A stretch of 35,525 nt of DNA from contig DHON01000066.1 in assembly GCA_002409965.1 (NCBI GenBank), positions 1-35,525 on the forward strand. Reading direction: 5' to 3'. The notes under the pieces are model-generated. The model did not search any database, had not been told where the DNA came from, and worked only from the letters and a program-made list of their open reading frames with translations. This stretch comes from Firmicutes bacterium UBA5389 (GTDB lineage: Bacteria > Bacillota > DTU025). The position numbers and the translations under genes are program-made. Shown here piece after piece: positions 14,850 through 21,966 of this stretch; the stretch's first letter is position 1, and each line of letters begins with the position of its first letter.

Positions 14850-16310
14850 TCACGCCTTCTTCAGCCTCTCGACAATCTCCTTCACGTTGGCCTCGAGCGT
14901 TGGATCAGTCCCCATGTCATGCTGTATCTTTTCGCAGGCATGGATTACGGTCGTGTGATCGCGTCCGCCGAACTCCTCCCCTATTTTGGGCAAAGATAAC
15001 TCCGTTAACTCCCGACATAAATGCATGGCGACCTGACGCGGGAGAGACACCATCCGCACACGACTCCTAGACCGCATTTCGGAGGTCTGGATATGGTAGT
15101 AGTCGGCCACGAACCGCTGTATCATCTCTACCGAAATCTGTTTGGGTCGCGACGACGGCATCATGTCGCGAATAGCCTCCGCCGCGACCTCCACGGAGAG
15201 ATCTCGGTTGTTGAGGGATGCATAGGCTGTGACTCGGATGAGCGCCCCCTCTAGTTCGCGGATGTTCGACTGCACCTGCTGGGCGATGAAAAGACACACA
15301 TCCTGCGGAAAGACAAGATTCTCGGCGGCAGCCTTCTTGTTAAGGATCGCCATACGGGTCTCCAACTCCGGGGCGCTGATGTCGGCCGAAAGACCCCACT
15401 CAAATCGCGACCTCAGCCTGCTCTCAAGGGTCGCTATCTCCCGGGGCGGACGGTCGGAGGAGATGACAATCTGCTTGCCCGCTTCATACAGGGTGTTGAA
15501 AGTGTGAAAGAATTCCTCCTGGGTGCGTTCTTTTCCGGCCAGGAACTGAATATCGTCTATCATCAGTATGTCCACATTTCGGTACTTCTCGCGGAACGCA
15601 TCAGTGGTTTCGAAGCGTATGGAAAGTATGAGTTCGTTGGTAAACTGCTCACAAGGGACATACACAATCCGGGCCAGAGGGTTGAACGCCAGGAGCTGAT
15701 GGCCGATGGCCTGCATGAGGTGGGTCTTTCCCAGGCCCACCCCGCCGTACAGGAACAGAGGGTTATACGTGCGGCCCGGCCCCTCCGATACCGCGAGGGC
15801 TGCTGCGTGAGCCATCCTGTTGGATGAGCCCACGACGAAGGAGTCGAAGGTGTACTTGGGATTCAGGACGGCCTGCTTGAAATCGTCAGGCTCCTTGGAC
15901 TCAGACTGACGCGCGATGGAAGACCGCTGAATACGCTCGGCTTGCCGTGGACGGGGTTCCTCTGCCTGTTCTTGGGTGAGTTGTGGCACCGCCGGCGTGG
16001 AAGACGCAATGGACGGCATCGGGACCGCCACGTCCTCCGATCGGCCTTGAACAGCGGGATCGGCTTTTGCGATGAACTTAACTGTGACATTCTGCCCTAC
16101 GAACGATGTCATAATCTCGGACAGCAGCGCAGAATGCCTGGTCTCCAGCCAGTCGCGGGCAAATTCGTGTGGAACCTGAACAAGTAGAGTTCCATCCGAA
16201 AACGCAACCGGGGTGCTTGGCCTGAGCCATGCATCGAAACTCGGCCCGGACAGCTCGTTATATAGGACGGTCAGAGCTTTAGCCCACATAGCGTTCAGCT
16301 CGTCGGACAC
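14850..16310 (-). CDS. dnaA: Chromosomal replication initiator DnaA
   Basis: DnaA binds oriC boxes and melts the origin. The 486-residue protein has domain I (MWAKALTVLYNELSGPSFDAWL), a Pro/Gln/Ser-rich linker (about residues 95-150), an AAA+ domain with Walker A GGVGLGKTHLMQAIGH and Walker B LMIDDIQFLAGK, and domain IV with the box-recognition signature GGRDHTTVIHACEKI. GTG 16310 is chosen because GAGGGGTGG lies just upstream; the more distal GTG at 16325 lacks a ribosome binding site. It follows the ATPase/winged-helix gene by 30 bases and is probably cotranscribed with it. Confidence 0.98.
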   Translation of the reverse strand: MSDELNAMWAKALTVLYNELSGPSFDAWLRPSTPVAFSDGTLLVQVPHEFARDWLETRHSALLSEIMTSFVGQNVTVKFIAKADPAVQGRSEDVAVPMPSIASSTPAVPQLTQEQAEEPRPRQAERIQRSSIARQSESKEPDDFKQAVLNPKYTFDSFVVGSSNRMAHAAALAVSEGPGRTYNPLFLYGGVGLGKTHLMQAIGHQLLAFNPLARIVYVPCEQFTNELILSIRFETTDAFREKYRNVDILMIDDIQFLAGKERTQEEFFHTFNTLYEAGKQIVISSDRPPREIATLESRLRSRFEWGLSADISAPELETRMAILNKKAAAENLVFPQDVCLFIAQQVQSNIRELEGALIRVTAYASLNNRDLSVEVAAEAIRDMMPSSRPKQISVEMIQRFVADYYHIQTSEMRSRSRVRMVSLPRQVAMHLCRELTELSLPKIGEEFGGRDHTTVIHACEKIQHDMGTDPTLEANVKEIVERLKKA

Positions 16311-16340
16311 TGTGCCACCCCTCACTCGCGAGATGCGTGA

Positions 16341-17348
16341 CTATCTGAATATATAGGCAAGGAAATCGATACCCCTCTTGGTGAGCTTGCGTTTGCCCCC
16401 TTCGAGGCCGACTACGAGACTCAATTCTTCGAGCGTAACAAGATCGCGGTAAGCCGTGCTCAGACTTATGTCAAGCTCCTTCGTAACAACAGATGGGCCG
16501 ATCTCTCCCATCTCGGCTATGAGCAGAAAGACTTTCTTCTGCCGAGACGAGAGCAGAGCATCGAGAGCCTCGTCTGACATTTCAGAGGGTTGAGATGATG
16601 GCGGCGTGCCCCCATCCTGTCCTCTGTTCGACTGATCGCCTGCTGAATCCTGCTTGGCCTGCTCGTCACCGAACTGGTCCCGAACTCCGGCGGGAAGCGT
16701 TTCGGGGAGACGACGAATTGATGCGGCGTCGACAGTCGTTGCGGCCGCATCGTCGTGCAGCACTGCTCGGGGAAGCGGTGCGGGCAGGTGCGGACGTATG
16801 GGACCTATGGAGCTTATGGTAACTACAGCGCCGCGACCCAGGTTATCTTCAACTGTCATCCAGCCGCCCATAGCTGCGAGCGACTCGCGCATAATTGGCA
16901 AACCCGAGCCCACGCCCTTGATGAAATCACGCATTGCCTTGTTGGCTGTGGTGAACCCGGGGAGAAAAGCGCGTTCCCCGTCGGCGATGCCGGGGCCGTG
17001 ATCCGAAATCCTGACGGTATTCCCATCGGGAAGGACTGTGACGACTGCGTCTGCGAACCCGGCATGCATGAGATTCTCCACAGCTTCGCGTATGACGACG
17101 AACGGAACAGAACCGCCCTTCTCCCGACAGAGGGCGTAGACGCGGGAAGAGACATCATCCACGAAAGTGCGGAAGTCGTCGGATGACAGATCGATGGTGC
17201 GCGGGAGAGAACTCATGCTGTCATACGATGCTATTCGTACTGCATACAACGGCTCCGCTTCCGCCGGTGCCGGAGCCTCGGCGGGCGAGGCGTCTACATG
17301 GGCTTTAGATCTGTTCGGTCTAGAAAACAGCAGTCTGAACAGGACCAT
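16341..17348 (-). CDS. Unrecognised GHKL ATPase with C-terminal winged-helix domain, upstream of dnaA
   Basis: I do not recognise this 335-residue protein as a named family. Residues 50-180 form a histidine-kinase/anti-sigma type ATPase: N-box IREAVENLMHA (E88, N92), G1 box SDHGPGI (D116), and G2 box GVGSGLPIMRES. There is no phospho-acceptor dimerisation domain. A polar Gln/Asp/Ser linker (about 195-260) leads to a winged helix (SSRQKKVFLLIAEMGEIG, then LSTAYRDLVTLEELSLV, wing GGKRKLT). So it looks like a cytoplasmic ATP-switchable DNA binder. It heads the leftward series ending with dnaA and lies beside a DnaA-box cluster, suggesting control of replication initiation or sporulation entry. 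That role is inference. Confidence 0.8.
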   Translation of the reverse strand: MVLFRLLFSRPNRSKAHVDASPAEAPAPAEAEPLYAVRIASYDSMSSLPRTIDLSSDDFRTFVDDVSSRVYALCREKGGSVPFVVIREAVENLMHAGFADAVVTVLPDGNTVRISDHGPGIADGERAFLPGFTTANKAMRDFIKGVGSGLPIMRESLAAMGGWMTVEDNLGRGAVVTISSIGPIRPHLPAPLPRAVLHDDAAATTVDAASIRRLPETLPAGVRDQFGDEQAKQDSAGDQSNRGQDGGTPPSSQPSEMSDEALDALLSSRQKKVFLLIAEMGEIGPSVVTKELDISLSTAYRDLVTLEELSLVVGLEGGKRKLTKRGIDFLAYIFR

Positions 17349-17391
17349 TCATACAAGCCCCCCGTTTTCGCGGCGCCTGCCAGCGCTTGAA

Positions 17392-17960
17392 TTATCCACA
17401 AGGTATCCACAGGAGACTGTGGATAAATAGCATGCCAGCTAGAGATGTTCGAAATTGCCCGACTATTAAGAGCCAATACTCGAATGCTGATGGGCGCAGC
17501 CTGCATTCTTTCGAAAGATCGCGTTGAGTCCTTCAAGTTATCCACAGGGTTTTCCACAGCTGTTGAAAAGTCATCATGCGCGCGCCCCGAAACCCCGAAT
17601 CTCACAATACATCAACAAGTATTCCACAGACAACTGTGGATATCCTACCGGCAGTAGGAACGGCGGGAACAAACGTTTTGCATGGAGTAAGGCGTGTCTA
17701 GGGGGTTTTCAGTGTTGTCCACAAGCCGTTCCGAAATGCCGACTGCCCGGATTCCGGCATTCGTGAGAAATCCACGTTGTTCACACACGTTATCCACAGA
17801 CCTATCCACAGTCTGTGCATAAACCGGGTCACAACTGGCGATAATCATAGTTGCATGAGACCGCCGGTGAAAAATTCATCCGTTTGCAAAGACTATCATA
17901 ACAGACAGTCAAGCGGCGGAACAATGTATATGGAAGCGTTTGAAAGGCGCCTGTGGATAA
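17392..17960. other. oriC: Main DnaA-box cluster, oriC part 1 (regulator-rpmH gap)
   Basis: This long gap (17349-18084) holds no convincing gene. It contains about a dozen sites near TTATCCACA: plus-strand at 17392, 17403, 17538, 17550, 17620, 17715, 17790 and 17802; minus-strand at 17418, 17635, 17814 and 17952. Those at 17392, 17418, 17538, 17790 and 17952 are exact. The stretch 17868-17910 is comparatively AT-rich. The gap sits where the two transcription directions diverge, and with the dnaA-dnaN cluster it gives a bipartite origin. A promoter for the leftward series should be here but I cannot place it. Confidence 0.85.
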
Positions 17961-18009
17961 GAGGATAACCCGGTGCGGCTCGATGGCAGAGAGCTCGTGG
18001 GATCGGTTC

Positions 18010-18039
18010 TTGACACCCCTGGTTTACCTCGCTTATAAT
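18010..18039 (+). promoter_or_regulatory. Sigma-A promoter for rpmH-rnpA
   Basis: A perfect -35 box TTGACA (18010-18015) and a perfect -10 box TATAAT (18034-18039) are separated by 18 bases. Transcription should begin near 18046, about 40 bases before the rpmH ATG. It lies just beyond the last DnaA box (17952-17960), so initiation activity could influence it. Confidence 0.85.
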
Positions 18040-18084
18040 TGACGCGGTATGCTTGCGGTGGAGTTTGCAGGGAGGAACGTTTGG

Positions 18085-18219
18085 ATGAAAAGGACATACC
18101 AGCCCAAGGTGCGCCGCAGGGCGAGAGTTCACGGTTTTATGGCTCGCATGAGTACGCCGGGCGGTCGCAGAATCATAAGGCGCCGGCGCGCCAGAGGCCG
18201 CAAGCGGGTTTCGGCTTGA
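18085..18219 (+). CDS. rpmH: Ribosomal protein L34 (bL34)
   Basis: A 44-residue, highly basic protein beginning MKRTYQPKVRRRARVHGFM and ending RGRKRVSA, matching bL34 over its whole length, including the TPGGRRIIRRRRARGRKR segment. It belongs to the large ribosomal subunit. GGGAGGAACG provides the ribosome binding site about ten bases upstream. A terminator-like hairpin follows before rnpA, which could adjust the ratio between the abundant L34 and the scarce RNase P protein. Confidence 0.97.
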   Translation: MKRTYQPKVRRRARVHGFMARMSTPGGRRIIRRRRARGRKRVSA

Positions 18220-18245
18220 CCCAACCTGTGGCGTCTTGAAGTCCT

Positions 18246-18269
18246 GCCGTCGTGCGACGGCTTTTCTTT
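18246..18269 (+). terminator. Hairpin with T-run between rpmH and rnpA
   Basis: Arms GCCGTC and GACGGC around a short loop are followed by TTTTCTTT, the form of a rho-independent terminator. It lies 26 bases after the rpmH stop and 32 bases before rnpA, so it is probably a partial terminator or attenuator within the operon. Confidence 0.7.
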
Positions 18270-18301
18270 CGTATCGGCTTTTTGTGACAGGAGGCCCCCA
18301 A

Positions 18302-18706
18302 GTGCGAGCACACAGCCTGCGTAGGACCTCGGAGTTTCGCAGAGCCTTTCGGGAGGGCAAGACGGCCGCGGGCCACTACGTTGTGGTTCATGCAGTGCCG
18401 AATGGCCTAGACATTGTGCGCGTGGGGTACCCTGTGGGGAAGAAGATGGGGGGCGCGGTCAAGCGCAACCGAATCAAGCGGTTGCTTCGGGAGGCGGTGC
18501 GTGTCTCAGCGACGTTGCCGGATCAAGGTTACGATTTTGTCGTTGTGCCCAGAAGGCGCATGACCGCACCTGGACTGCGCTGTCAGGATGTTCTAACCGA
18601 CCTCGACAAGATGCTTGGGCGGTTGGGACCCTACTGCGTTCGCGAGATGAAAGGGGCGCAGTGTGCGCGGCAGCGGGAGGAGACCGATGATGCTGGAATG
18701 GGTTGA
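18302..18706 (+). CDS. rnpA: Ribonuclease P protein component
   Basis: RnpA helps the RNase P RNA remove 5' leaders from tRNA precursors. The 134-residue basic protein starts VRAHSLRRTSEFRRAFREGK and carries the signature KRNRIKRLLREAVR. It then has the beta segment YDFVVVPRRRM. The GTG at 18302 is chosen because AGGAGG lies eight bases upstream; the frame stays open further upstream through the terminator hairpin, which cannot be coding. Its end overlaps yidD by 20 bases. Confidence 0.96.
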   Translation: MRAHSLRRTSEFRRAFREGKTAAGHYVVVHAVPNGLDIVRVGYPVGKKMGGAVKRNRIKRLLREAVRVSATLPDQGYDFVVVPRRRMTAPGLRCQDVLTDLDKMLGRLGPYCVREMKGAQCARQREETDDAGMG

Positions 18707-18905
18707 GTTGCGCGTCATTCGGGCGTACCGAGCTTACATCTCCCCATTGAAGAGAGGCCCTTGCTGCCGTTTTGTGCCTACGTGCTCGCAGTACGCCGAA
18801 GAGGCGGTGCGAAAGCATGGAGTAGCTAGGGGCTCGTGGCTTGCCCTCAGACGACTTCTCAGGTGCCATCCATTTGGCAGGGGTGGGTACGATCCCGTAC
18901 CGTAG
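18687..18905 (+). CDS. yidD: Membrane protein insertion efficiency factor YidD
   Basis: A 72-residue basic protein with the family pattern VIRAYRAYISPLKRGPCCRFVPTCSQYAEEAV in its first half and HPFGRGGYDPVP near the end, including the conserved Cys-Cys and Thr-Cys-Ser-Gln-Tyr motifs (given here only as residue classes). YidD assists YidC insertase function. ATG 18687 has GGAGG six bases upstream; it is the first of two adjacent Met codons. The gene order rnpA-yidD-yidC is widespread. Confidence 0.95.
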   Translation: MMLEWVELRVIRAYRAYISPLKRGPCCRFVPTCSQYAEEAVRKHGVARGSWLALRRLLRCHPFGRGGYDPVP

Positions 18906-18960
18906 AGTCAGACGCGTGGATCGCCAGCTACAGTCCTCTGGTTGAAAGGGGGAGGCGGCA

Positions 18961-19593
18961 TTGAGCATCACCTCGGTGATGCAGAGTATTCTGCAGTATT
19001 TCACGAATCTCACTGGCAATCTTGGTTGGGCGATCATAATTGTCACAGTTCTGATCAGGGCGATCCTGCATCCGCTGCAGGTAAGCCAGGTTAGAGTGAT
19101 GGAGCAGATGAAGGCGCTCAGCCCAAAGCAGAAGGAAATCGAGCAGAAGTATAAGGGTCAACCGCAGGAGCAGCAGCAGCGCCTTGCAGAGCTGTACCGC
19201 GACAACAAGGTCAACCCCATGGGCGGGTGCCTCCCCGCGTTGATTCCGTTGCCCATACTCATCGTCTTCTTCAGAGTGCTACAGAACAAGGCCTTTGTTG
19301 ACAGCTTTGACGCCGCCAAGACCAGTTTTCTCTGGCTGCCGAGCTTGAACGCCCCCGACCTGTGGATTCTACCCATCCTATCGGCTGTTACAATGTGGTT
19401 CTCTATGTCCCAGACTACGGCGGAGCAGTCGCAGAAGGCTATGACCTTTATGATGCCGCTCATCTTCGGTTGGTTCACAAGGAGCATGCCGTCGGGAGCG
19501 GCCGTTTATTGGGTCTCCTCGAACATCGTCAGCATACTGCAGCACTACGTGATTCAGAGGCAACTGGCTGCGTCGAAGAAGGGAGTCAGCTAG
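18961..19593 (+). CDS. yidC: Membrane protein insertase YidC/SpoIIIJ (short Gram-positive type)
   Basis: YidC/Oxa1 proteins insert membrane proteins alone or with Sec. The 210-residue protein has the core helices: LGWAIIIVTVLIRAILHPL with the conserved groove Arg, the hydrophilic hairpin (QMKALSPKQKEIEQKY), then NPMGGCLPALIPLPI and PSGAAVYWVSSNI. An in-frame TGA at 18943 forces the start after that point, and TTG 18961 is the only candidate, with AAGGGGGAGG before it. There is no lipoprotein signal, unlike B. subtilis SpoIIIJ (about 260 residues). jag follows with no spacer. Confidence 0.93.
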   Translation: MSITSVMQSILQYFTNLTGNLGWAIIIVTVLIRAILHPLQVSQVRVMEQMKALSPKQKEIEQKYKGQPQEQQQRLAELYRDNKVNPMGGCLPALIPLPILIVFFRVLQNKAFVDSFDAAKTSFLWLPSLNAPDLWILPILSAVTMWFSMSQTTAEQSQKAMTFMMPLIFGWFTRSMPSGAAVYWVSSNIVSILQHYVIQRQLAASKKGVS

Positions 19594-20412
19594 ATGAAAC
19601 CCATCGAGGTTACTGGCAAGACAGTCGATGAGGCAGTTCAGGCCGGATTATCTTCACTGGGGCTGGGGAAAGAGCAGGTCGAGATCGAAGTCATAGATGA
19701 GGGGTCCCGCGGGTTTCTAGGGCTAGTTGGAATGAGGCATGCACGGGTCCGGATGGGCCCGCTGCACGCGGATCCAACACCGACCGGCGATGCGGATGCG
19801 GGTCGCGGGTCCAGTGAACCCCGGCCCACTGTGGTGCCGCGGGTGCCCTCAGAGGATAGCGCAGACTCCATCCGCGGCAGGCGGTCCAGCGTTCCTGGGA
19901 GAGCGGCCGGCACTGGCAAAATGGGTGCCGACGTCGGTGTCTCGGAGAATGATGGTTTGAGTCGCGGCGCGAGGTTCCTGGAGGGACTGGTTTCGGTCAT
20001 GGGCCTAGACGCTGATGTGTATGAACGCGAGGCAGACGAGGTCACTATGCTCGAGATCGAGGGAAAGTCGCTCGGAGTGCTGATTGGCCGCCATGGAGAG
20101 ACCCTCGATTCGGTGCAGTACCTGGTCAACCTGGCTGCAGGCAGAGCGGCTCGTGCCGCCGGAGACGAGCAGCGCGTGCGGTACGTTGTAGACGTTGCGG
20201 GATATAGGAAACAAAGGGAAGAGACTCTCACGGAAATGGCTATTGAAGCGGCAGGCAAGGTGATCCGGGACCAGAGAAACCAGGTATTGGAACCTATGTC
20301 CGCACTGGAACGGCGTATCGTTCACATGGCCCTGAAGGATGCTGAGGGCGTGGTTACGCACTCGGAAGGGCGCGAACCGTACAGGCGAATAGTCATCTCG
20401 CCCGGCGAATAG
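19594..20412 (+). CDS. jag: RNA-binding protein Jag/KhpB
   Basis: The 272-residue protein has a Jag-N domain (MKPIEVTGKTVDEAVQAGL, EVIDEGSRGFLGLVG), a variable linker (about 55-125), a KH domain with LGVLIGRHGETLDSVQYL, and a C-terminal R3H domain (RRIVHMALKDAEGVVTHSEG, then EPYRRIVISP). Jag/KhpB binds RNA and influences division and sporulation in Firmicutes. It is a stop-start neighbour of yidC, as in B. subtilis (spoIIIJ-jag). Confidence 0.95.
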   Translation: MKPIEVTGKTVDEAVQAGLSSLGLGKEQVEIEVIDEGSRGFLGLVGMRHARVRMGPLHADPTPTGDADAGRGSSEPRPTVVPRVPSEDSADSIRGRRSSVPGRAAGTGKMGADVGVSENDGLSRGARFLEGLVSVMGLDADVYEREADEVTMLEIEGKSLGVLIGRHGETLDSVQYLVNLAAGRAARAAGDEQRVRYVVDVAGYRKQREETLTEMAIEAAGKVIRDQRNQVLEPMSALERRIVHMALKDAEGVVTHSEGREPYRRIVISPGE

Positions 20413-20442
20413 GCTTGGAAGCCCTGGCAATGCGATATTTGG

Positions 20443-20479
20443 AAGGTGCGTGTTCAAAAAGCGCGCACTTTCTTTTATT
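20443..20479 (+). terminator. Likely rho-independent terminator after jag
   Basis: Arms AAGGTGCG (20443-20450) and CGCACTTT (20464-20471) pair with one G-T wobble and are followed by TTTCTTTTATTCTT. It would end the rpmH-jag transcript before mnmE. The loop is 13 bases, so stability is moderate. Confidence 0.65.
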
Positions 20480-20497
20480 CTTATGTATGACATAGAT

Positions 20498-20513
20498 TGT
20501 TTCACGTGAAACA
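20498..20513. promoter_or_regulatory. parS: parS centromere site, upstream of mnmE
   Basis: TGTTTCACGTGAAACA is a perfect 16-bp palindrome matching the ParB/Spo0J loading site consensus. It lies in the jag-mnmE gap, about 2.5 kb from the nearest origin boxes, and close to the mnmE ribosome binding site, so bound ParB might also affect mnmE expression. Confidence 0.95.
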
Positions 20514-20522
20514 AGGGGTGAT

Positions 20523-21941
20523 GTGGACGTGTCCAGTGCAGTCGCATGTGCCTCCGACACCATCGCGGCGATAGCCACGCCGCCGGGAACCGGCGGAATA
20601 GCTATCATCCGGGTGTCTGGACCGAGTGCCAGGCAGGTAGCGGGCAGAGTGTTCCGACCCGCGCGCCAGCAACGGAGCGAGGAGCCATCGCAGGGGCATC
20701 GCCCGAAATGGCGCGCCAAACTTGGCGGGGTATTCGACTCCAACGGACAGTTCGTGGATGAGGCCATTATGCTGTCCATGCTGGCCCCCGCATCTTATAC
20801 CAGAGAAGATGTTGTCGAACTGAGCTGCCACGGGGGCCCAGTGGTTGCGCGCGCGGTATTGCAGGCTGTGCTGGATGCCGGAGCGCGACATGCTAGCCCC
20901 GGGGAGTTCACGCGGCGCGCTTTCCTCAACGGTCGCATAGACCTAGGACAGGCTGAGGCCGTACTGCAGGTGATCAGCGCTCGCACTGATAGAGCTCGGC
21001 GTTCGGCATCGGCGTTTCTATCAGGTCAATCGGGGAGCATCGTGTCGGAGTCGCGCGAGGCTGTGGTACAGCTGATGACGAGGATCGAAGCTTCTTTGGA
21101 CTTTCCCGAGGATGACATTCCCCAGATTGAGGTGATTGAGATTGGCGAAACTGCCCGGCGCATTGCCATGGATCTGTATGGCGCTGCTTCGGAAGTGTAC
21201 AGAGGTCGCATTCTGTGGGAAGGCGCCAGTGTCGCCATCGTTGGGAGGCCGAACGTTGGAAAGTCTAGGCTGCTCAACGCTCTGCTGCGTGAGGAGAGGG
21301 CTATCGTGTCAGATTGGCCCGGCACTACTCGGGATACGGTATCTGAGGTGGCCAACATCCGCGGGATTCCCATACAGTTGATAGACACCGCTGGAATGCG
21401 CGAACCAACGGACGCTGTGGAGAGGATAGGTGTGGAGCGTGCTAAAGGCGCATTGGCTGACGCGAACATCGCTCTGGCGGTAGTCGATGGGTCGATGCTG
21501 TTGAGCGAGTACGATCAAGCGATCGTGGCGATCACACCTGAAGACCGTACCATAGTTGTGGTGAACAAGTCGGACCTCGCCGCGGCCTTTGACGATGGGG
21601 ATTTGCGTTGTCACGTGGGCAACAGGAGGATGCTGCGAGTGTCGGCGCTTGCGGGCAGCGGAATCGACCAGCTTGAGGCAGAGATTGAAGCATTGGCCAT
21701 GGCTCGGGAAGGCCATTTCGACGATGGTGCCCGGTCGTTTGGGACACGGATTGCCGACTGCTTGCGGAGGTCGGCAGCGGCACTTGACGATGCGGCGCGG
21801 GCTTCCAGCGATGGTGTGCCGGCCGATATGCTGTCAATAGACCTGCGTGCTGCCCTCGACGCACTGGGAGAGATAACCGGCGAGACTGCTCGCGAGGACG
21901 TTGTGGAGAGGATATTTGAACAGTTTTGCATCGGCAAGTAG
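20523..21941 (+). CDS. mnmE: tRNA modification GTPase MnmE
   Basis: With MnmG, MnmE installs (carboxymethyl)aminomethyl groups on U34 of certain tRNAs. The 472-residue protein has the N-terminal folate-binding domain (DTIAAIATPPGTGGIAIIRV, then SCHGGPVVARAVL), an inserted G domain with GRPNVGKS, PGTTRDT and DTAGMRE motifs, NKSD, and the invariant C-terminal Cys in CIGK. GTG 20523 has GGGGTGAT just upstream, right after a parS site. Confidence 0.97.
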   Translation: MDVSSAVACASDTIAAIATPPGTGGIAIIRVSGPSARQVAGRVFRPARQQRSEEPSQGHRPKWRAKLGGVFDSNGQFVDEAIMLSMLAPASYTREDVVELSCHGGPVVARAVLQAVLDAGARHASPGEFTRRAFLNGRIDLGQAEAVLQVISARTDRARRSASAFLSGQSGSIVSESREAVVQLMTRIEASLDFPEDDIPQIEVIEIGETARRIAMDLYGAASEVYRGRILWEGASVAIVGRPNVGKSRLLNALLREERAIVSDWPGTTRDTVSEVANIRGIPIQLIDTAGMREPTDAVERIGVERAKGALADANIALAVVDGSMLLSEYDQAIVAITPEDRTIVVVNKSDLAAAFDDGDLRCHVGNRRMLRVSALAGSGIDQLEAEIEALAMAREGHFDDGARSFGTRIADCLRRSAAALDDAARASSDGVPADMLSIDLRAALDALGEITGETAREDVVERIFEQFCIGK

Positions 21942-21966
21942 GAGTAGGGAAGCGAGCTGACGCACA

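Noticed and set aside
17392..17960. Repeated 9-base units that could suggest a CRISPR or iteron array
   Set aside because: Spacing is irregular, both strands are used, and the units match the DnaA box.
17445..17968. Several short frames in the dnaA-box region
   Set aside because: They are 60-80 codons, have no ribosome binding site or conserved pattern, and cover the DnaA boxes.
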